From Actinomycetes bacterium (GTDB taxonomy: Bacteria; Actinomycetota; Actinomycetes; Nanopelagicales; Nanopelagicaceae), in assembly GCA_014190175.1 (NCBI GenBank), contig BJFZ01000004.1, positions 1-64,000 of the forward strand: a stretch of DNA of 64,000 bases. The letters run 5' to 3'. Position numbers and translations under genes: made by a program. The notes under the pieces are model-generated. The model did no database searches, was not told the origin of the DNA, and worked only from the letters and a program-made list of their open reading frames with translations. Below are positions 16,253 through 29,484 of this stretch, in pieces (the stretch's first letter is position 1; each line of letters starts with the position of its first letter).

Positions 16253-17772
16253 TACTTTCCTCCCGTAATTCCCGTAATTTGCAGGGCTGAAAGCGTTGCG
16301 CTAGCCGCAGGATTGATTACATCCAATAATAGTTGCGGATAGAAACCAAAGAAAATTATTACCGCTATGACAGGAGCAATAGAAACTTTTTCACGCAAAG
16401 TTAAATCAGTTAAGTTTTCATTCCCTGGTGTTGTCGGACCATGTAAAGCACGTTGAACTGGAATCAAAATATAAAGTGCTGCAAAAATAATTCCAATAGT
16501 TCCGATAATTGCTGGAATTGGATAACGGGCAAATGTTCCAACCAGGACCAGGAATTCGCTTACAAAGGATGAGAGGCCAGGCAATGCAAGGCTGGACATT
16601 CCAGCGATAAAGAATGACCAAGCCATTATCGGTGTAACTCTTTGCAATCCACCGAAATCTGAAATTCGCTCAGATTTACGACGTGAGATCATCCACCCCG
16701 CAATTAAAAATAATGCCGCGGTTGAGAAGCCATGATTAATCATGTACAAAGTAGCGCCAGAGTGCGATTGCTCAGTGAATGCAAATATGCCGAGAGTTAT
16801 AAATCCAAAGTGCGAGATAGATGTATAAGAAATCAAAGCCTTAATATTTCCATCACCCGATGAGGTGCCTTGAGCAATAGCCAAAAAAGCCCCATAGAAA
16901 ATTGATATTAAGGAGAGCACAATAATTGTTGGGCCAAACTCTTTTGATGCTTCTGGAAAGAGCGATAGACAGAAGCGGATCATTCCGTAAGTACCAACTT
17001 TGTCCAGTACTCCAAGAAGTAGAACTGATGTTCCTGGGGTGGCAGCGCGAGCAGCATCAGGTAGCCAAGTATGGAATGGCCATAATGGAGCTTTAATCGC
17101 AAATGCAATAAAGAAGCCAAGGAACAAGATTCGCTGAGTCACTGGGTCAATTGATAATTGTGACAGCACATTGATATCAAATGTTGGAGCTGCTAATTGA
17201 TTTCCACTAATTACATACAAGCCAATTATTGATGCGAGCATCAACAATCCACCAAATAATGAGTAGAGCAAGAATTTAACTGCTGCGGCGGCTCTCGCTC
17301 CGGTGCCATATCCACCAATGAGGAAGTAAACCGGAATCAGCATTGCTTCAAAGAAGACGTAGAAGAGAAAAATATCAGTGGCAGCAAAAACTCCAACAAT
17401 CATTGTTTCAAGAATTAAAATTAGCCCAAAGAAGTTCTTTACTGACCAACGTCCACCTTCAGCTTCATTCCAACATGCCAATATGACTATTGGAGTTAGG
17501 ACCAGCGCTAGCAAAATCAATAACAGCGAGATTCCATCTACACCTAAAGCGTAGTTAATCCCGAAAGCGGGAATCCATTGATGCTGCTCAACAAATTGAA
17601 AACCGGTGGCAGAGCGATCAAATGAAAATGCCATTCCTAATCCAGCAATTGCCACGACTATGGAAACACCAAGTGCAACTTGCTTAGCCAGCAAATTGCT
17701 ACCTTTAGGAAGTAAAAATAATGCGGCGCTTCCAACAAGTGGAAGTAAGCCCAAAATAGTTAAGGAGTTCAT
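16252..17772 (-). CDS. nuoM: NADH-quinone oxidoreductase subunit M
   Basis: Second antiporter-like proton-pumping subunit of complex I, 506 residues. Characteristic stretches are [38 protein letters not shown] and the [19 protein letters not shown] helix, with a conserved Glu in the helix [18 protein letters not shown]. It overlaps nuoL by 4 nt and nuoN by 1 nt, so translation of the three antiporter subunits is coupled. Length is normal. Confidence 0.96.
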   Translation of the reverse strand: MNSLTILGLLPLVGSAALFLLPKGSNLLAKQVALGVSIVVAIAGLGMAFSFDRSATGFQFVEQHQWIPAFGINYALGVDGISLLLILLALVLTPIVILACWNEAEGGRWSVKNFFGLILILETMIVGVFAATDIFLFYVFFEAMLIPVYFLIGGYGTGARAAAAVKFLLYSLFGGLLMLASIIGLYVISGNQLAAPTFDINVLSQLSIDPVTQRILFLGFFIAFAIKAPLWPFHTWLPDAARAATPGTSVLLLGVLDKVGTYGMIRFCLSLFPEASKEFGPTIIVLSLISIFYGAFLAIAQGTSSGDGNIKALISYTSISHFGFITLGIFAFTEQSHSGATLYMINHGFSTAALFLIAGWMISRRKSERISDFGGLQRVTPIMAWSFFIAGMSSLALPGLSSFVSEFLVLVGTFARYPIPAIIGTIGIIFAALYILIPVQRALHGPTTPGNENLTDLTLREKVSIAPVIAVIIFFGFYPQLLLDVINPAASATLSALQITGITGGK

Positions 17773-19676
17773 AGCGTTACCACCAAAATTGCGGTGAGGA
17801 TGGCAACTGTTCCAAGCAAGATCAGTAGCGCATAAGATCGAACATATCCGGTTTGTGTCTTTCTAAGATCGCCAGCCAATCGAAGCGTCATTGCACCTAC
17901 TCCGCTAACTGCACCATCAACTACTCTCTTATCAAGGAATGCGAGCACCCGCGTTAATGATTGCCCTGGACGCATAAATACGCTCTCATTGAAATCATCT
18001 TGCAATAGATCTCGACGTGCGACTTTGGTCCATATGGTGACATCAGTTGGGGCTGATGCCGGAATAGTTTTACGACCATATTTTGCAAATGCGATAGAAA
18101 TGCCAATCGCTACTGCAAACATCGCAAGTCCGGTGACCACTATTGGTGCCAATAGTTCAGTTTCATGTTCATGATGCTCTTTATCTACAACAGGTGCTAA
18201 AAAGTTTTTCAATCGATCGCCATTGCTGAAAATAAATCCAGTTGTGACGGAACCTATTGCCAACAAAATCATCGGCGCTGTCATTAACCAGGGAGATTCA
18301 TGTGGATGTGCTGCAGAATCCCAACGCTTAGTACCAAAGAAAGTCATCAACATTACGCGCGTCATATAAAACGCGGTAATAGCTGCTCCGAGCAAAGTTA
18401 CGCAACCAAGAATGATTCCTTTACTGCCACCAGCATTAAAAGCGGTTTCTATAATTTTGTCTTTTGAATAAAAGCCAGCAAATGGTGGGATTCCAATAAT
18501 TGCTAAATATCCCAGACCAAATGTCGCAAAAGTTATTGGCATAACTTTACGAAGTGCTCCGTATTTACGCATATCCACTTCATCATTCATTCCGTGCATA
18601 ACCGAACCGGCACCAAGGAACATTCCAGCTTTGAAGAATCCGTGTGTAAGCAAGTGCATCATTGCGAATGCATAACCGGCTGGTCCGAGACCAGTTGCTA
18701 AAATCATGTAACCAATCTGCGACATCGTTGATGCTGCTAATGCTTTCTTAATGTCATCTTTAGCCATACCGATAACTGCGCCAACTAGCAGGGTTATGGC
18801 ACCAACGATCACTACTAAAAGTTGTGCTGTAGGTGCATTATCAAAAACAAAATTTGATCTCGATATTAAGTAGACGCCAGCAGTAACCATTGTCGCGGCA
18901 TGAATTAATGCTGAAACTGGAGTAGGACCGGCCATTGCATCGCCAAGCCAAGCCTGTAACGGAAATTGTGCTGATTTTCCAACAGCCGCGAGCAAAATTG
19001 CCGCTCCCATTGCATTAAGTGCAGTTGAACTTGCTGATCCGGCCGCAATTCCCTTTGCAACACCATCAAAAGTAACTGAGCCAAATTGCACAAATGCGAT
19101 CATTACCGCCAGAGAAAGCCCTACATCGCCAACTCGGTTAGCAACAAACGCTTTTTTCGCTGCAGTTGCATAAGTTGGTTTTTGATTCCAGAAACCTATT
19201 AATAGGTATGAGGCGAGGCCTACGCCTTCCCATCCAACATAGAGATTTAGGTATGAATTACCAAGGACTAATAAGAGCATTGCGGCAATAAAGAGGTTAA
19301 GAAAAGCGAAGAAGCGGCGGCGGTCAATATCGTGGGCCATGTATGAGATGGAGTAGATGTGGATCAACGTTCCAACACCAGTAATTAGAAGTACAAAACA
19401 AATAGAAAGTTGATCAAGCAACAATGTTGCATCTACTTGAAAAGATTCAACATTGATCCAGGTGAAAAGATGTTGAGTTACGCCGCGACTCTCCGCATCG
19501 CGTCCAAGCATTTTATTTAATTCAATCAATGCCACAACAAATGAACTTGCAGAGGCTGCGGTGCCAATCAAGTGCCCGACTCGATCTAGTGCACGACCGC
19601 CAAGAAGTAAAAACGCTGAACTAAATAATGGAATCGCAATTAAGTAAACTAAAGTATCGCTTGTCCCTAAACTCAT
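17769..19676 (-). CDS. nuoL: NADH-quinone oxidoreductase subunit L
   Basis: Distal proton-pumping subunit of complex I, 635 residues: an N-terminal oxidored_q1_N part ([20 protein letters not shown]), a core antiporter domain ([20 protein letters not shown], then [16 protein letters not shown] and [19 protein letters not shown]), and the C-terminal lateral helix region that braces NuoM and NuoN. The protein ends in a hydrophobic helix. Overlaps are 4 nt with nuoM and 1 nt with nuoK. Nothing is missing compared with the family. Confidence 0.97.
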   Translation of the reverse strand: MSLGTSDTLVYLIAIPLFSSAFLLLGGRALDRVGHLIGTAASASSFVVALIELNKMLGRDAESRGVTQHLFTWINVESFQVDATLLLDQLSICFVLLITGVGTLIHIYSISYMAHDIDRRRFFAFLNLFIAAMLLLVLGNSYLNLYVGWEGVGLASYLLIGFWNQKPTYATAAKKAFVANRVGDVGLSLAVMIAFVQFGSVTFDGVAKGIAAGSASSTALNAMGAAILLAAVGKSAQFPLQAWLGDAMAGPTPVSALIHAATMVTAGVYLISRSNFVFDNAPTAQLLVVIVGAITLLVGAVIGMAKDDIKKALAASTMSQIGYMILATGLGPAGYAFAMMHLLTHGFFKAGMFLGAGSVMHGMNDEVDMRKYGALRKVMPITFATFGLGYLAIIGIPPFAGFYSKDKIIETAFNAGGSKGIILGCVTLLGAAITAFYMTRVMLMTFFGTKRWDSAAHPHESPWLMTAPMILLAIGSVTTGFIFSNGDRLKNFLAPVVDKEHHEHETELLAPIVVTGLAMFAVAIGISIAFAKYGRKTIPASAPTDVTIWTKVARRDLLQDDFNESVFMRPGQSLTRVLAFLDKRVVDGAVSGVGAMTLRLAGDLRKTQTGYVRSYALLILLGTVAILTAILVVTL

Positions 19677-19975
19677 TAGAGCCTCAACAGTCTTGCATCA
19701 TCCACTGAGGCAGATCGACGTGAACGATAAATAGTGACGATAATTGCTAGTCCTACAACTACTTCACATGCGGCAACAACCATAGTGAAAAAAGCAACTA
19801 TCTGACCATCCAGAGTTCCATTCATGCGCGAGAAAGTTACAAAAGCCAGGTTTGCAGCATTTAGCATTAATTCAATACACATAAAAACAACTATTGCATT
19901 GCGTCTTAGCAAGACACCTGCAGCACCAAGTGAAAAAAGGATGCAAGAGAGATATATGTAATTCATGGGATTCAT
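19676..19975 (-). CDS. nuoK: NADH-quinone oxidoreductase subunit K
   Basis: Small three-span membrane subunit of complex I (99 residues), homologous to MrpC. Visible are [18 protein letters not shown] with the conserved Glu in membrane span 2, and the later [19 protein letters not shown] with its own conserved Glu; both belong to the proton path. The start ([20 protein letters not shown]) matches actinobacterial NuoK. It is two bases downstream of nuoJ. Confidence 0.96.
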   Translation of the reverse strand: MNPMNYIYLSCILFSLGAAGVLLRRNAIVVFMCIELMLNAANLAFVTFSRMNGTLDGQIVAFFTMVVAACEVVVGLAIIVTIYRSRRSASVDDARLLRL

Positions 19976-19977
19976 GA

Positions 19978-20766
19978 TTAATTTCCCTCTCTATCATCAT
20001 CAGAAGTTTCGATAAATTTGAAATCCCCAGGTTTAGCCAGATGGCCACGTGCAGCAATTACATCTGAAACCGATAGATCAGCAGCCGTTCCATCAGGTAG
20101 GAGTGCTGGGATATCAACTGCGTTGTGACGAGCAAAAGTTCCCGGACCGGGCAAGCCAGCCACTGGTTGTGCGCTTTGACGTACGCGCTCTTCAGATAAT
20201 GCACGTTGATCTTTTTTGTCACTGTCTGGTTCACGGTGTGCCAGCACCATGGCACCAAGAGCTGCGGTGATAAGTAATGCGGAAATAACTTCAAAAGGCC
20301 ATACATATTGTCCAAATATTAATTTCGCAATTCCTTGCACATTACCTTCACCATTTGCCATCTCAAGGCCAAAGAATCGGTGGCCAAGATTTCCTTTTGA
20401 AACTAAGGCAATTAGTAATCCACCTACGCCAACAGCAGCAATAATCCCAAGAATCCGCTGACCCTTGATTGTTTCAACTAATGAATCTGCCGTATCAACT
20501 CCCACAAGCATCAAGATAAATAAGAAGAGCATCATTACCGCGCCGGTATAAACAATTATTTGCACAATTCCTAAAAATGGGGCTTCATTCAAAATATAAA
20601 AAATTGCTAATGAGATCATTACCGCAGCCAGCAAAAGCGCTGAATGAACCGCTTTTTTAACTAACAGCATTCCCACTGCGCTTAACACTGTGATTGGCGC
20701 TAAAACGTAAAATAAGACTGCTTCGGCTTGCGAACTCTGATCTTGAACAATTGCCGCAAGGTTCAT
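19978..20766 (-). CDS. nuoJ: NADH-quinone oxidoreductase subunit J
   Basis: Membrane subunit of complex I with five hydrophobic spans in the first 170 residues, including the conserved [19 protein letters not shown] helix that flexes during turnover. The protein is 262 residues, longer than E. coli NuoJ (about 184), because of a hydrophilic C-terminal tail of some 85 residues (from about 178) on the cytoplasmic side; such tails are common in actinobacteria. It overlaps nuoI by 4 nt. Confidence 0.95.
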   Translation of the reverse strand: MNLAAIVQDQSSQAEAVLFYVLAPITVLSAVGMLLVKKAVHSALLLAAVMISLAIFYILNEAPFLGIVQIIVYTGAVMMLFLFILMLVGVDTADSLVETIKGQRILGIIAAVGVGGLLIALVSKGNLGHRFFGLEMANGEGNVQGIAKLIFGQYVWPFEVISALLITAALGAMVLAHREPDSDKKDQRALSEERVRQSAQPVAGLPGPGTFARHNAVDIPALLPDGTAADLSVSDVIAARGHLAKPGDFKFIETSDDDREGN

Positions 20767-21380
20767 GACTTCACCTGGCCGTTATTTTGTTGAGAAGGAT
20801 GTGAAGATTTTACTTTTCCGTGATAATAATCTTGATCATCAGTACCAGGGTAGTAAGGGTGTGGTGCTTCAATCATCCCCGGTTGTAGTGGTGCCAGTAG
20901 ATCAGATTTTTCAAAAATTAACTTAGCTCGATCATCGTCAGCTAACTCATACTCATTTGTCATAGTAAGCGCACGAGTTGGGCAAGCTTCAATGCAGAGA
21001 CCACAGAAAATACAACGCAAATAATTAATCTGATAGACCGCACCAAAACGTTCACCGGGTGAGTACCGGAGTTCATCTGTGTTGTGTCCACCTTCAACCA
21101 AAATTGCATCTGCTGGACAAGCCCATGCGCACAATTCGCAACCAATACATTTTTCTAGCCCATCTGGGTGGCGATTTAACTGATGGCGACCATGAAAACG
21201 AGCAGCTGTTGGTTCTTTAACTTCTGGATATTGGACAGTATTAACTTTTCGGAACATCATTGCGAAAGTTACCCAAAAACCTTTTAGTTGAGTCAAAAAT
21301 GGTTTTGCGTTTTCATTTCCAACTGAAATATCTGTGTATTCGACAGCAGATAGATCCTGCTTCTTGGCTAGGTCACTCAT
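20763..21380 (-). CDS. nuoI: NADH-quinone oxidoreductase subunit I
   Basis: Peripheral arm subunit carrying two [4Fe-4S] clusters (N6a and N6b) that pass electrons to NuoB. The two ferredoxin motifs are complete: [12 protein letters not shown] (Cys78, 81, 84, 88) and [12 protein letters not shown] (Cys123, 126, 129, 133). The N-terminal 60 residues include an amphipathic stretch that lies on the membrane. It overlaps nuoH by 8 nt and nuoJ by 4 nt. Confidence 0.97.
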   Translation of the reverse strand: MSDLAKKQDLSAVEYTDISVGNENAKPFLTQLKGFWVTFAMMFRKVNTVQYPEVKEPTAARFHGRHQLNRHPDGLEKCIGCELCAWACPADAILVEGGHNTDELRYSPGERFGAVYQINYLRCIFCGLCIEACPTRALTMTNEYELADDDRAKLIFEKSDLLAPLQPGMIEAPHPYYPGTDDQDYYHGKVKSSHPSQQNNGQVKS

Positions 21381-22623
21381 GGATTACTCCTTCTTGCCCG
21401 GCTCTTGGAACAGAAATAGTAGAAATTTCCATTGGAAGTTTAGGAATTGGGAAAGATGGCGCTGCAGGGACAGGGCGAGACTCCACAGTTTCACTGCGAT
21501 TCTTAGCTGCACGTTCCCAAATCATGCTGACAAGTAAGTAAATCAAAATTACTCCACCTGCAAATGCAATTATCACTGAACGAGAAGTTCCTTGATTTGA
21601 GAAATATCGCAAAACTGCGACGACCATAATCCAAGCAATATTTGCTGGAATCAATACTTTCCAGCCAAATTTCATAAACTGGTCATATCGCAATCTTGGT
21701 AATGTTCCACGTAGCCATACAAAGATAAAGAAGAAGAAAAGAACTTTGGTAAAGAACCAGAAGAAAGTGAACCAACCACCAAGCCAACTTTCAGTAAATC
21801 CAAGACCAGGAGGTGCGTGGTACCCACCCAAGAATAAAGTTGTTGCTAAGGCAGATACGCCGATGATGTTTACATATTCAGCTAAGAAAAATAAGGCGAA
21901 TTTAAGTGAGGAATATTCGGTGTGGAATCCGCCAACAAGTTCACCTTCTGCTTCTGCTAAATCAAATGGCGCTCTATTAGTTTCACCAACCATTGAGATC
22001 GTGTAAATCGCAAAGGATGGGAAGAGAGTTACTGCAAACCACCATGAACTTTGCGAATTGACAATATCTATTGTGGACATCGATCCTGCATACAAAAAGA
22101 CGGCTACAAGTGATAGTCCCATAGCTATTTCGTATGAGATTACTTGTGCACTTGATCGCAAGCCACCTAATAGAGGGTAGGTAGAACCGGAGGACCAGCC
22201 GGCTAAAACAATTCCATAAACACCAATAGAGGCAATTGAGAGAATGTACAAAACTCCGACGGAAATATCAGTTAACTGGAGGGATGTTTTCTCGCCAAAC
22301 AAAGTAATTTCTCCAGTCATTGGAATTACCGCGAAAGCCATGAAACATGTAGTAGCACTAATTATCGGAGCAATAATAAATACAATCTTGTCAGCCGCTG
22401 CTGGAATTAAATCTTCTTTAAGGGCAAGTTTCACTCCATCGGCCAATCCCTGCAAAACTCCAAACTTTCCAACGCGGTTTGGTCCGAGGCGCATCTGCAT
22501 GCGAGCAACGAGTCGCCGTTCGCCCCACACGGCCATGATTGTTGAGACTACGCAGATTACAAAGATTATTACCGCTTTTAGGATAACTATTAAAAGTGGG
22601 TCGTCAAGAATTATTTCTCTCAT
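21373..22623 (-). CDS. nuoH: NADH-quinone oxidoreductase subunit H
   Basis: Membrane subunit at the quinone-binding site, 416 residues with eight or nine spans. Signatures include [60 protein letters not shown] with the acidic loop facing the quinone channel, and [16 protein letters not shown] hydrophilic, Pro-rich tail of about 50 residues follows the last span, longer than in E. coli, as in other actinobacteria. It overlaps nuoG and nuoI. Confidence 0.97.
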   Translation of the reverse strand: MREIILDDPLLIVILKAVIIFVICVVSTIMAVWGERRLVARMQMRLGPNRVGKFGVLQGLADGVKLALKEDLIPAAADKIVFIIAPIISATTCFMAFAVIPMTGEITLFGEKTSLQLTDISVGVLYILSIASIGVYGIVLAGWSSGSTYPLLGGLRSSAQVISYEIAMGLSLVAVFLYAGSMSTIDIVNSQSSWWFAVTLFPSFAIYTISMVGETNRAPFDLAEAEGELVGGFHTEYSSLKFALFFLAEYVNIIGVSALATTLFLGGYHAPPGLGFTESWLGGWFTFFWFFTKVLFFFFIFVWLRGTLPRLRYDQFMKFGWKVLIPANIAWIMVVAVLRYFSNQGTSRSVIIAFAGGVILIYLLVSMIWERAAKNRSETVESRPVPAAPSFPIPKLPMEISTISVPRAGQEGVIHE

Positions 22624-24989
22624 ATTCCTTTACGCACCTTCACTCCATCGCCATTGAGAGCGCCAAGAATTCGAAGCGACTCGGCTCCAACTCCATTGCG
22701 CGGTAACCAAATTACTCCATCTAAAATTTCGCTAACTTCAATCGGAAGTGCAAGTGAACCTCTATCTGTCGAAACCGTTACCAGATCACCATTTTTTACG
22801 CCAAGTTCATTTGCAAACTTTGCACTTACTCGGGCAAGATTTTTACGTGCTGTGCCCGCCAAATTTGGCTCATTAGCTTGGAGTGAACCGTTATCTAATA
22901 GGTGACGCCAAGTTGCCAGGATTACTCCTTCATGAAGATTTTTCGATTGAGTTGCAGTAAACGTTGCTCGTGCCCCATCCCAAGAACCAACCGCTGCAAT
23001 TTCTTTCGCAGCAGCCTTTGAACCAGTTAAGTTAATTGGGGTTCCCATTGCATCTGACAATATTGAGAGCACATAAGCATCGCTTCGATGATCTGCATCG
23101 GGTGCTGCTTTTTCAAAGGAACGAGAAGCGCCGGCCCAACTCATAAATGAACCAGATTTTTCAGTGACCGCTGCGATTGGAAAAATCACATCTGCAAACT
23201 CTGTAATAGCACTTGGGCGCATTTCAAGAGAAACGATAAAAGTTTTTTCTAAAGCGTTAACTGATGGCTGTTGCATATCAAATGGATCGACTCCACCAAT
23301 AACCAAAGCTGCTAATTGACCAGCATTTGCTGCGGCAAGAATTTGATCCGCACTTTTTCCAATTTCTGCAGGCAGTGAATCGACTCCCCATGCTGCAGCA
23401 AGGTCAACTCGAGCAGTCGCATCACTTACTGGTCGGCCACCAGGTAATAAGTTTCCAATTGCACCAACTTCGATTGCTCCACGCTCACCAGCGCGTCGTG
23501 GAACCCAAGCAATTTTTGCGCCACTCTTATTTGCTAATTGAACAACTGCTGATAGACCACCAGCTGATTCAGCTAAACGTTCACCAGAAATAATGATTGA
23601 TTTATTTGTTAGTGATAAACCATTTAATGCCGTTGCTTCCTGACCCGGTGTGGTCAATACTGCCTTTGCATTTAACTTCTTAAACCCACGCGAAAGATAT
23701 GGAGTGACCGCCGTAACTTCTAACGCACGCTTCTGAACTTGCTTTCTGATTCGCAAGAAAATAATTGGGGACTCTTCTTCAGGTTCAAAGCCAACAAGAA
23801 CAACATGATCTGCTGTATCAATATCTTGATAATTAACTTTTGATCCAACTACATGTGCCGCTAAGAAATCTGTTTCCTCTTGGGAATGAGGCCGCGAGCG
23901 GAAATCAATGTCATTTGTATTTAAAGCAACTCGGGCAAATTTTGCATAACCGTAAGCATCTTCAACTGTAGAACGTCCGCCAACTAGTACGCCAGCACGT
24001 TTACCTTTTAATCCTGCAGCAGCTGCGGCTAGCGCCTCTGGCCAGGAGGCTTCACGTAGTTGCCCATTTTCGCGAATCAATGGATTTGCAATTCGATCTT
24101 TAGCCATCGTGTACTGGAATGCCCAACGACCTTTGTCGCAATTCCACTCTTCATTAACATTTGAGTCATCACCGGCAAGTCTGCGAAGGGTTTTATTTCT
24201 ACGCACATCCGTACGTAATGAACAACCTGATGCGCAATGCTCACAAACACTTGGTGTAGAAACTAAATCAAAGGGACGTGAGCGGAAACGATATGCAGAG
24301 CCAGTAAGTGCGCCAACTGGACAGATTTGGACAGTATTTCCAGAAAAATATGATTCAAATGGATCTTTTTCGTAGATGCCAACTTGCTGAAGTGCTCCTC
24401 TTTCATTTAGAGATATGAAAGCGTCACCGGCAATCTCTTCTGAAAAACGTGTGCACCGAGCACATAAAATACAACGTTCTCTGTCAAGCAATACTTGTGA
24501 TGAGATATTTACTGGCTTTTCAAATGTTCGCTTTGTTCCTTCAAATCTTGATTCACTTTGACCAGTACTCATGGCTTGATTTTGGAGTGGGCACTCGCCA
24601 CCTTTATCGCAAACTGGGCAATCAAGAGGGTGGTTTACTAACAAAAGCTCCATTACGCCTTCTTGTGCTTTTTGAGCAACCTCAGAAGTTAATTGGGTTT
24701 TTACAATCATTCCATTTTCTACCGGAATTGTGCAAGAAGCTTGTGGCTTCGGAAAAGCGCGGCCATTTATTTCAATATCTACCAGACATTGACGACAGGC
24801 ACCGACTGGAGCAAGAAGTGGATGATCGCAAAAACGTGGAATCTGAATTCCAAGTTGTTCTGCAGCACGGATTACCAAAGTGCCTTTTGGAACAGTTACT
24901 TCAAATCCATCAATAATCAAATTTATCTGCTCGACTGGTGCTATCGGTGCAACTGCTGATTCTGTACGACCTGAGTCAACGGTAGTCAT
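22620..24989 (-). CDS. nuoG: NADH-quinone oxidoreductase subunit G (with N7 cluster)
   Basis: Large iron-sulfur subunit of the peripheral arm (789 residues). Every cluster motif is readable: [2Fe-2S] N1b (Cys54, 65, 68, 86), the His-Cys cluster N5 (His120, Cys124, 127, 133), N4 (Cys173, 176, 179, 223), and N7 (Cys249, 252, 256, 284, in the pattern C-x2-C-x3-C-x27-C). The remainder is the molybdopterin oxidoreductase-like domain. I take ATG 24989 as the start, which shares one base with the nuoF stop, instead of the TTG one codon earlier. It overlaps nuoH by 4 nt. Confidence 0.97.
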   Translation of the reverse strand: MTTVDSGRTESAVAPIAPVEQINLIIDGFEVTVPKGTLVIRAAEQLGIQIPRFCDHPLLAPVGACRQCLVDIEINGRAFPKPQASCTIPVENGMIVKTQLTSEVAQKAQEGVMELLLVNHPLDCPVCDKGGECPLQNQAMSTGQSESRFEGTKRTFEKPVNISSQVLLDRERCILCARCTRFSEEIAGDAFISLNERGALQQVGIYEKDPFESYFSGNTVQICPVGALTGSAYRFRSRPFDLVSTPSVCEHCASGCSLRTDVRRNKTLRRLAGDDSNVNEEWNCDKGRWAFQYTMAKDRIANPLIRENGQLREASWPEALAAAAAGLKGKRAGVLVGGRSTVEDAYGYAKFARVALNTNDIDFRSRPHSQEETDFLAAHVVGSKVNYQDIDTADHVVLVGFEPEEESPIIFLRIRKQVQKRALEVTAVTPYLSRGFKKLNAKAVLTTPGQEATALNGLSLTNKSIIISGERLAESAGGLSAVVQLANKSGAKIAWVPRRAGERGAIEVGAIGNLLPGGRPVSDATARVDLAAAWGVDSLPAEIGKSADQILAAANAGQLAALVIGGVDPFDMQQPSVNALEKTFIVSLEMRPSAITEFADVIFPIAAVTEKSGSFMSWAGASRSFEKAAPDADHRSDAYVLSILSDAMGTPINLTGSKAAAKEIAAVGSWDGARATFTATQSKNLHEGVILATWRHLLDNGSLQANEPNLAGTARKNLARVSAKFANELGVKNGDLVTVSTDRGSLALPIEVSEILDGVIWLPRNGVGAESLRILGALNGDGVKVRKGI

Positions 24990-26296
24990 CAAGCACCTGC
25001 CTTTGAAGTTTCAAATAAAGTTGATGCGACAGGATCAATAGGGCAACCACCATTTTTAAAATGTGCTAAATAATCATCACGGAAATATTTTAATGAAGAG
25101 ATAATCGGTGCAATTGCTCCATCTGCAAGTGCACAGAATGAACGTCCACCGATGTTTTCGCAGATATCTAACAACTTGGCGAGATCTTCTTCAGTTCCTA
25201 CGCCATTTTCAAGATTCCCCAACATTTGAACAAGCCACCAAGTGCCTTCACGACATGGTGTGCATTTTCCACAAGATTCATGCTTATAAAACTCAGTCCA
25301 ACGCAACACTGCTCGCAAAATGCAAGTCGTTTCATCAAAAATTTGTAACGCCTTAGTTCCAAGCATTGATCCTGCTGCTGATACAGATTCGTAATCAAGC
25401 GGAGTATCTAAATGCTCATCAGTAAAAATTGGTGTCGAAGATCCGCCAGGTGTCCAAAACTTTAATTTATTTCCATTGCGGATTCCGCCAGCAAGATCTA
25501 GCAATTCACGCAAAGTAATTCCAAGAGGTGCTTCAAACTGTCCTGGGTTTTTAACATGTCCAGAGAGTGAGTACAAGGTAAAGCCCTTGCTCTTCTCAGT
25601 TCCAATAGAACTAAACCATTCCGCACCTTTTTCAATAATCGCAGGTACTGATGCAACAGATTCAACATTATTTACAACTGTTGGCCTGGCATAAAGTCCA
25701 GCAATGGCTGGAAATGGTGGTCGGAGTCTTGGTTGTCCACGGAAACCTTCTAGAGAATCAAGCAGTGCAGTCTCTTCGCCACAAATATAAGCACCTGCGC
25801 CAATGTGCAAAGTAAGTTCTAGATTAAAACCAGTTCCAAGAATATTTTTACCAAGGAATCCAGCTTTGTATGCATCATCAATTGCCTGAAGTACGCGACG
25901 CACAACATGTGATACTTCACCGCGAATATAAATAAATGCGTGGTTAGCTCTAATTGCGTAGGAACCAATAATTATTCCTTCAATCAGAACATGTGGATTA
26001 GCCATCAATAGTGGTGTGTCTTTGCAAGTACCTGGTTCCGATTCATCAGCATTAACTACAAAGTAATGCTCACGATTATCTCCTTGTGGAATAAATCCCC
26101 ATTTTGTTCCAGTCGGGAAGCCAGCACCTCCACGGCCTCGTAATCCAGAATCTTTCACAACTTGAATCACTGCATCTGGTTCCATAGCCAAAGCTTTTTT
26201 AAGTGATGAGTAGCCACCGTGCCGTGAGTACCCCGCGATAGTAAAAGAGTCTTTGTCATCCCAGTGGGCAGAAAGAACTGGTGTTAATTTACTCAT
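24989..26296 (-). CDS. nuoF: NADH-quinone oxidoreductase subunit F
   Basis: NADH- and FMN-binding entry subunit (435 residues) that takes two electrons from NADH. The glycine-rich NADH site ([15 protein letters not shown], about 52-66), FMN site ([20 protein letters not shown], about 164-183) and the N3 [4Fe-4S] ligands (Cys342, 345, 348 in [11 protein letters not shown] and Cys388) are all present. It follows nuoE by 2 bp. No changes at key residues were seen. Confidence 0.97.
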   Translation of the reverse strand: MSKLTPVLSAHWDDKDSFTIAGYSRHGGYSSLKKALAMEPDAVIQVVKDSGLRGRGGAGFPTGTKWGFIPQGDNREHYFVVNADESEPGTCKDTPLLMANPHVLIEGIIIGSYAIRANHAFIYIRGEVSHVVRRVLQAIDDAYKAGFLGKNILGTGFNLELTLHIGAGAYICGEETALLDSLEGFRGQPRLRPPFPAIAGLYARPTVVNNVESVASVPAIIEKGAEWFSSIGTEKSKGFTLYSLSGHVKNPGQFEAPLGITLRELLDLAGGIRNGNKLKFWTPGGSSTPIFTDEHLDTPLDYESVSAAGSMLGTKALQIFDETTCILRAVLRWTEFYKHESCGKCTPCREGTWWLVQMLGNLENGVGTEEDLAKLLDICENIGGRSFCALADGAIAPIISSLKYFRDDYLAHFKNGGCPIDPVASTLFETSKAGA

Positions 26297-26298
26297 AA

Positions 26299-26928
26299 TT
26301 AAGCACCCATTTCTTTTGCTATTTTCAAACCTAAAAGTGTGGCAGGACCAGCTTGAACGCCTTCTTCAGCATGGCCATCATTAAATCCAGCTAACAACTC
26401 AGAGGTTTCTTTAAATGTAGAAACTTTATTTGCTCCACGAGTTGGAGCAGGATTTTTTCCACTTCGCAAATCATCTACCAAAGTTTTTGCACTCTCAACA
26501 GTTTGATTGTCAAAAAATTCCCAGTTGACCATAATGACTGGGGCATAGTCACATGCTGCATTGCATTCGATATGCTCTACTGAAATTTTTCCATCACTTG
26601 TTACTTCATCATTTCCTACACCAAGGTGATCCTTAATACCAGCAAAGATCGCGTCCCCACCCATTACGGCACACAAAGTATTTGTGCACACTCCAACATG
26701 GTATTCGCCAACTGGTTTGCGTTTATATTGGGAATAGAAAGTTGCAACAGCATAAACTTCAGCAGTAGTTAGGCCAAGTTTTTCAGAGACAAATTCAATA
26801 CCAGTGGGAGTCACAAAACCATCGCGAGATTGCACCAAATGCAACATTGGCATAATTGCTGAACGTGACCTTGGGTAACGCGCAATGATGGCATCCATCT
26901 GTCCATTAGTTTTTTCGTCATAACTCAT
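26299..26928 (-). CDS. nuoE: NADH-quinone oxidoreductase subunit E
   Basis: Thioredoxin-fold [2Fe-2S] subunit (N1a) that partners NuoF, 209 residues. The four ligands follow the family pattern: Cys81 and Cys86 (CTNTLC), Cys122 and Cys126 (CNAAC). The helical N-terminal part (about 1-70) and the VATFYSQYKRKPVGEYHVGV strand are normal. About 40 extra C-terminal residues with little structure are present. It overlaps nuoD by one base. Confidence 0.96.
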   Translation of the reverse strand: MSYDEKTNGQMDAIIARYPRSRSAIMPMLHLVQSRDGFVTPTGIEFVSEKLGLTTAEVYAVATFYSQYKRKPVGEYHVGVCTNTLCAVMGGDAIFAGIKDHLGVGNDEVTSDGKISVEHIECNAACDYAPVIMVNWEFFDNQTVESAKTLVDDLRSGKNPAPTRGANKVSTFKETSELLAGFNDGHAEEGVQAGPATLLGLKIAKEMGA

Positions 26929-28277
26929 TAGCGATCAACTCCGCCCATAACAGGATCGATAGAAGCAACTGCAGCAACAACATCTGCAATCAAACTTCCT
27001 TCGCACATTGCTGATGTTGCTTGAAGATTATTAAAAGATGGGTCACGGAAATGCACTCGATAAGGTTTTGTTCCACCATCAGAAATAACCTGCGCGCCTA
27101 ATTCGCCACGAGGTGACTCGACGGTTGCATACGCTTGACCAGCTGGCACTCTAAAACCTTCGGTAACTAATTTAAAGTGATGAATCAATGATTCCATCGA
27201 GCTTCCCATAATCTCACGAATATGATCCAAGGAGTTTCCCAGCCCATCTCCGCTTAATGCTAATTGTGCCGGCCAAGCAATTTTTTTATCAGCGACCATC
27301 ACTGGTCCTGGTTTCAATTTATCTAGCGCCTGCTCGATTATCCGTAAAGATTGTTCCATCTCATAGATACGAATCAAAAAGCGACCATACACATCACAAC
27401 TATCAGCAGTGACAACATCAAAATCATAATTTTCATAACCACAATATGGTTGAGTTTTACGTAAATCCCACGGCAAACCAGTAGAACGTAATACTGGTCC
27501 GGTAACTCCAAGTGAAATACAACCTGGTAAATCTAAATAAGCAACTCCGACAGTTCGTTTCATCCAGATAGTATTTCCAACGAGAAGTTTTTCGGTATCT
27601 TTCAAATTTGTCCGAAGTTCTTTCACTATTTCACGTAATTTTGGAATTGAATCTTCTGGCAAGTCCATCGCTACACCACCGGGGCGAATATAAGCACTGT
27701 TCATACGAAGTCCGGTAATCATTTCGTAAACATTCAAAATCAATTCTCGTTCACGGAATGCAAAAATCATTGGTGAAAGTGCGCCGAGTTCAAGTGCGCC
27801 GGTACCTAATGCGACTAAATGTGAAGAGATGCGGTTGAACTCCATCAGCATTACTCGAATAATTGATGCGCGTTCTGGAATCTGATCTGTAATCCCCAAT
27901 AATTTTTCTACTGCAAGACAGTAAGCAGCTTCGTTAAAAAATGGTGCAAGGTAATCCATGCGAGTTACGAAAGTTACTCCCTGAGTCCAATTTCGGTACT
28001 CAATATTTTTTTCAATTCCAGTGTGAAGGTATCCAATCCCACAGCGAACTTCAGTGACGGTCTCTCCTTCAAGTTCTAAGATCAACCGAAGCACACCATG
28101 TGTTGAAGGGTGCTGGGGTCCCATATTCACTACTACCCGCTCTTCTTGTGTTGCGCCGATCTCTGTTACGAGATCATCCCAATCTCCACCTGTTACCGAG
28201 TAAACCCGACCTTCAGTAGTTTCTCGTACTGATGCATATGGATCTGTATTTTGATTAGAAGTATTAAAAGTGGTCAT
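26928..28277 (-). CDS. nuoD: NADH-quinone oxidoreductase subunit D
   Basis: 49-kDa-type subunit forming much of the quinone pocket near cluster N2, 449 residues. The conserved block [20 protein letters not shown] carries the quinone-facing His, followed by [16 protein letters not shown], and the C-terminal [16 protein letters not shown] and [19 protein letters not shown] are complete. About 45 residues precede the conserved start, as is usual in actinobacteria. It overlaps nuoC by 4 nt. Confidence 0.97.
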   Translation of the reverse strand: MTTFNTSNQNTDPYASVRETTEGRVYSVTGGDWDDLVTEIGATQEERVVVNMGPQHPSTHGVLRLILELEGETVTEVRCGIGYLHTGIEKNIEYRNWTQGVTFVTRMDYLAPFFNEAAYCLAVEKLLGITDQIPERASIIRVMLMEFNRISSHLVALGTGALELGALSPMIFAFRERELILNVYEMITGLRMNSAYIRPGGVAMDLPEDSIPKLREIVKELRTNLKDTEKLLVGNTIWMKRTVGVAYLDLPGCISLGVTGPVLRSTGLPWDLRKTQPYCGYENYDFDVVTADSCDVYGRFLIRIYEMEQSLRIIEQALDKLKPGPVMVADKKIAWPAQLALSGDGLGNSLDHIREIMGSSMESLIHHFKLVTEGFRVPAGQAYATVESPRGELGAQVISDGGTKPYRVHFRDPSFNNLQATSAMCEGSLIADVVAAVASIDPVMGGVDR

Positions 28278-28933
28278 CGGTAAGACCTGCGCTCATTTGG
28301 TGGTGGAATAGTTGCGCCTTTATATTCAACTGGAATTCCACCAAGTGGATAATCTTTACGTTGCGGATGACCAGGCCAATCATCTGGCATCATGATTCTT
28401 GTTAGTCCTGGGTGATTATCAAAAATAATTCCAAACATGTCATAAGTTTCGCGCTCTTGCCAATTGTTTGCCGCCCAAATTTCAACAAGAGATGGAATAT
28501 GTGGGTTACTTTCTGGCACAGAAACTTCTAAGCGAATTCTTTGGTTGCGCGTTAAGGAAAGCAATGGATATAGAGCATGTAATTCACGCCCAGTTTCGCT
28601 TGGGTAATGTGCACCGCTAACTCCCATGCACATTTCAAATTTCAATTCATCACGCAAAATAAGTGAAACTTCCAATAGCCGAGAACTTTTAACATGCAGT
28701 GTTAATTCTCCGCGATCAACTACAACCTTCTCAATTGCATCACTAAAACTTGGATATGCACGTTCTAAATCATCTACAACTTCATCAAAATAACTTCCAA
28801 ATGGACGCTCACTTGATCCAACTTGAACGCCCTTAAGTACTAAGCCTCCATAACCAGATGTATCTCCAGTTCCGCTAACTCCAAAAGCACCGTTGTCAGA
28901 AAGTTTCGGCGTACTTCTTGCGATATCACTCAC
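28274..28933 (-). CDS. nuoC: NADH-quinone oxidoreductase subunit C
   Basis: 30-kDa-type peripheral subunit without cofactors, 219 residues, which packs against NuoD and NuoI. The diagnostic [20 protein letters not shown] and [20 protein letters not shown] are present near the C-terminus. NuoC and NuoD are separate genes here (fused in E. coli). It overlaps nuoB and nuoD by 4 nt each. Confidence 0.96.
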   Translation of the reverse strand: MSDIARSTPKLSDNGAFGVSGTGDTSGYGGLVLKGVQVGSSERPFGSYFDEVVDDLERAYPSFSDAIEKVVVDRGELTLHVKSSRLLEVSLILRDELKFEMCMGVSGAHYPSETGRELHALYPLLSLTRNQRIRLEVSVPESNPHIPSLVEIWAANNWQERETYDMFGIIFDNHPGLTRIMMPDDWPGHPQRKDYPLGGIPVEYKGATIPPPNERRSYR

Positions 28934-29484
28934 GCCAACAATCCCTTCATCTGGTGAGTTGGGAGAGCTGCAAGTGCTGCTGCTTCAACTTCGCGAACAA
29001 TCATCTCGCGATTAATTCCAAGTTTTTCATTACCAATTTGCTCATGTAATTTCAAAATTGCATCCATCAACATTTCAGGTCGTGGTGGACAACCAGGTAA
29101 GTAGATGTCAACAGGAACAACATGATCTACACCTTGCACAATTGCGTAATTGTTAAACATTCCACCAGAAGATGCACACGCACCCATGGCAATAACCCAT
29201 TTAGGTTCAGCCATTTGATCATAAATCTGTCGTAGAACCGGAGCCATTTTGTTACTAACGCGACCGGCAACAATCATTAAATCTGCTTGGCGTGGGGAAG
29301 CACGAAAAACTTCCATTCCAAATCTAGCTAAGTCGTAACGACCTGCGCCTGCTGCCATCATTTCAATTGCACAACATGCTAAACCAAAAGTTGCTGGCCA
29401 AAGCGAATTTTTTCGCATGTAACCTGCAAGTTTTTCAACTGAAGTTAAAAGAAAGCCACTTGGTAATTTTTCTTCAATACCCAT
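28930..29484 (-). CDS. nuoB: NADH-quinone oxidoreductase subunit B
   Basis: Holds cluster N2, the last iron-sulfur centre before quinone (184 residues). The four ligands are clear: the tandem Cys37-Cys38 ([10 protein letters not shown]), Cys103 (MGACASSGG) and Cys132 (LPGCPPRPE). The flanking [18 protein letters not shown] helix is conserved. It abuts nuoA without a gap. Confidence 0.97.
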   Translation of the reverse strand: MGIEEKLPSGFLLTSVEKLAGYMRKNSLWPATFGLACCAIEMMAAGAGRYDLARFGMEVFRASPRQADLMIVAGRVSNKMAPVLRQIYDQMAEPKWVIAMGACASSGGMFNNYAIVQGVDHVVPVDIYLPGCPPRPEMLMDAILKLHEQIGNEKLGINREMIVREVEAAALAALPTHQMKGLLA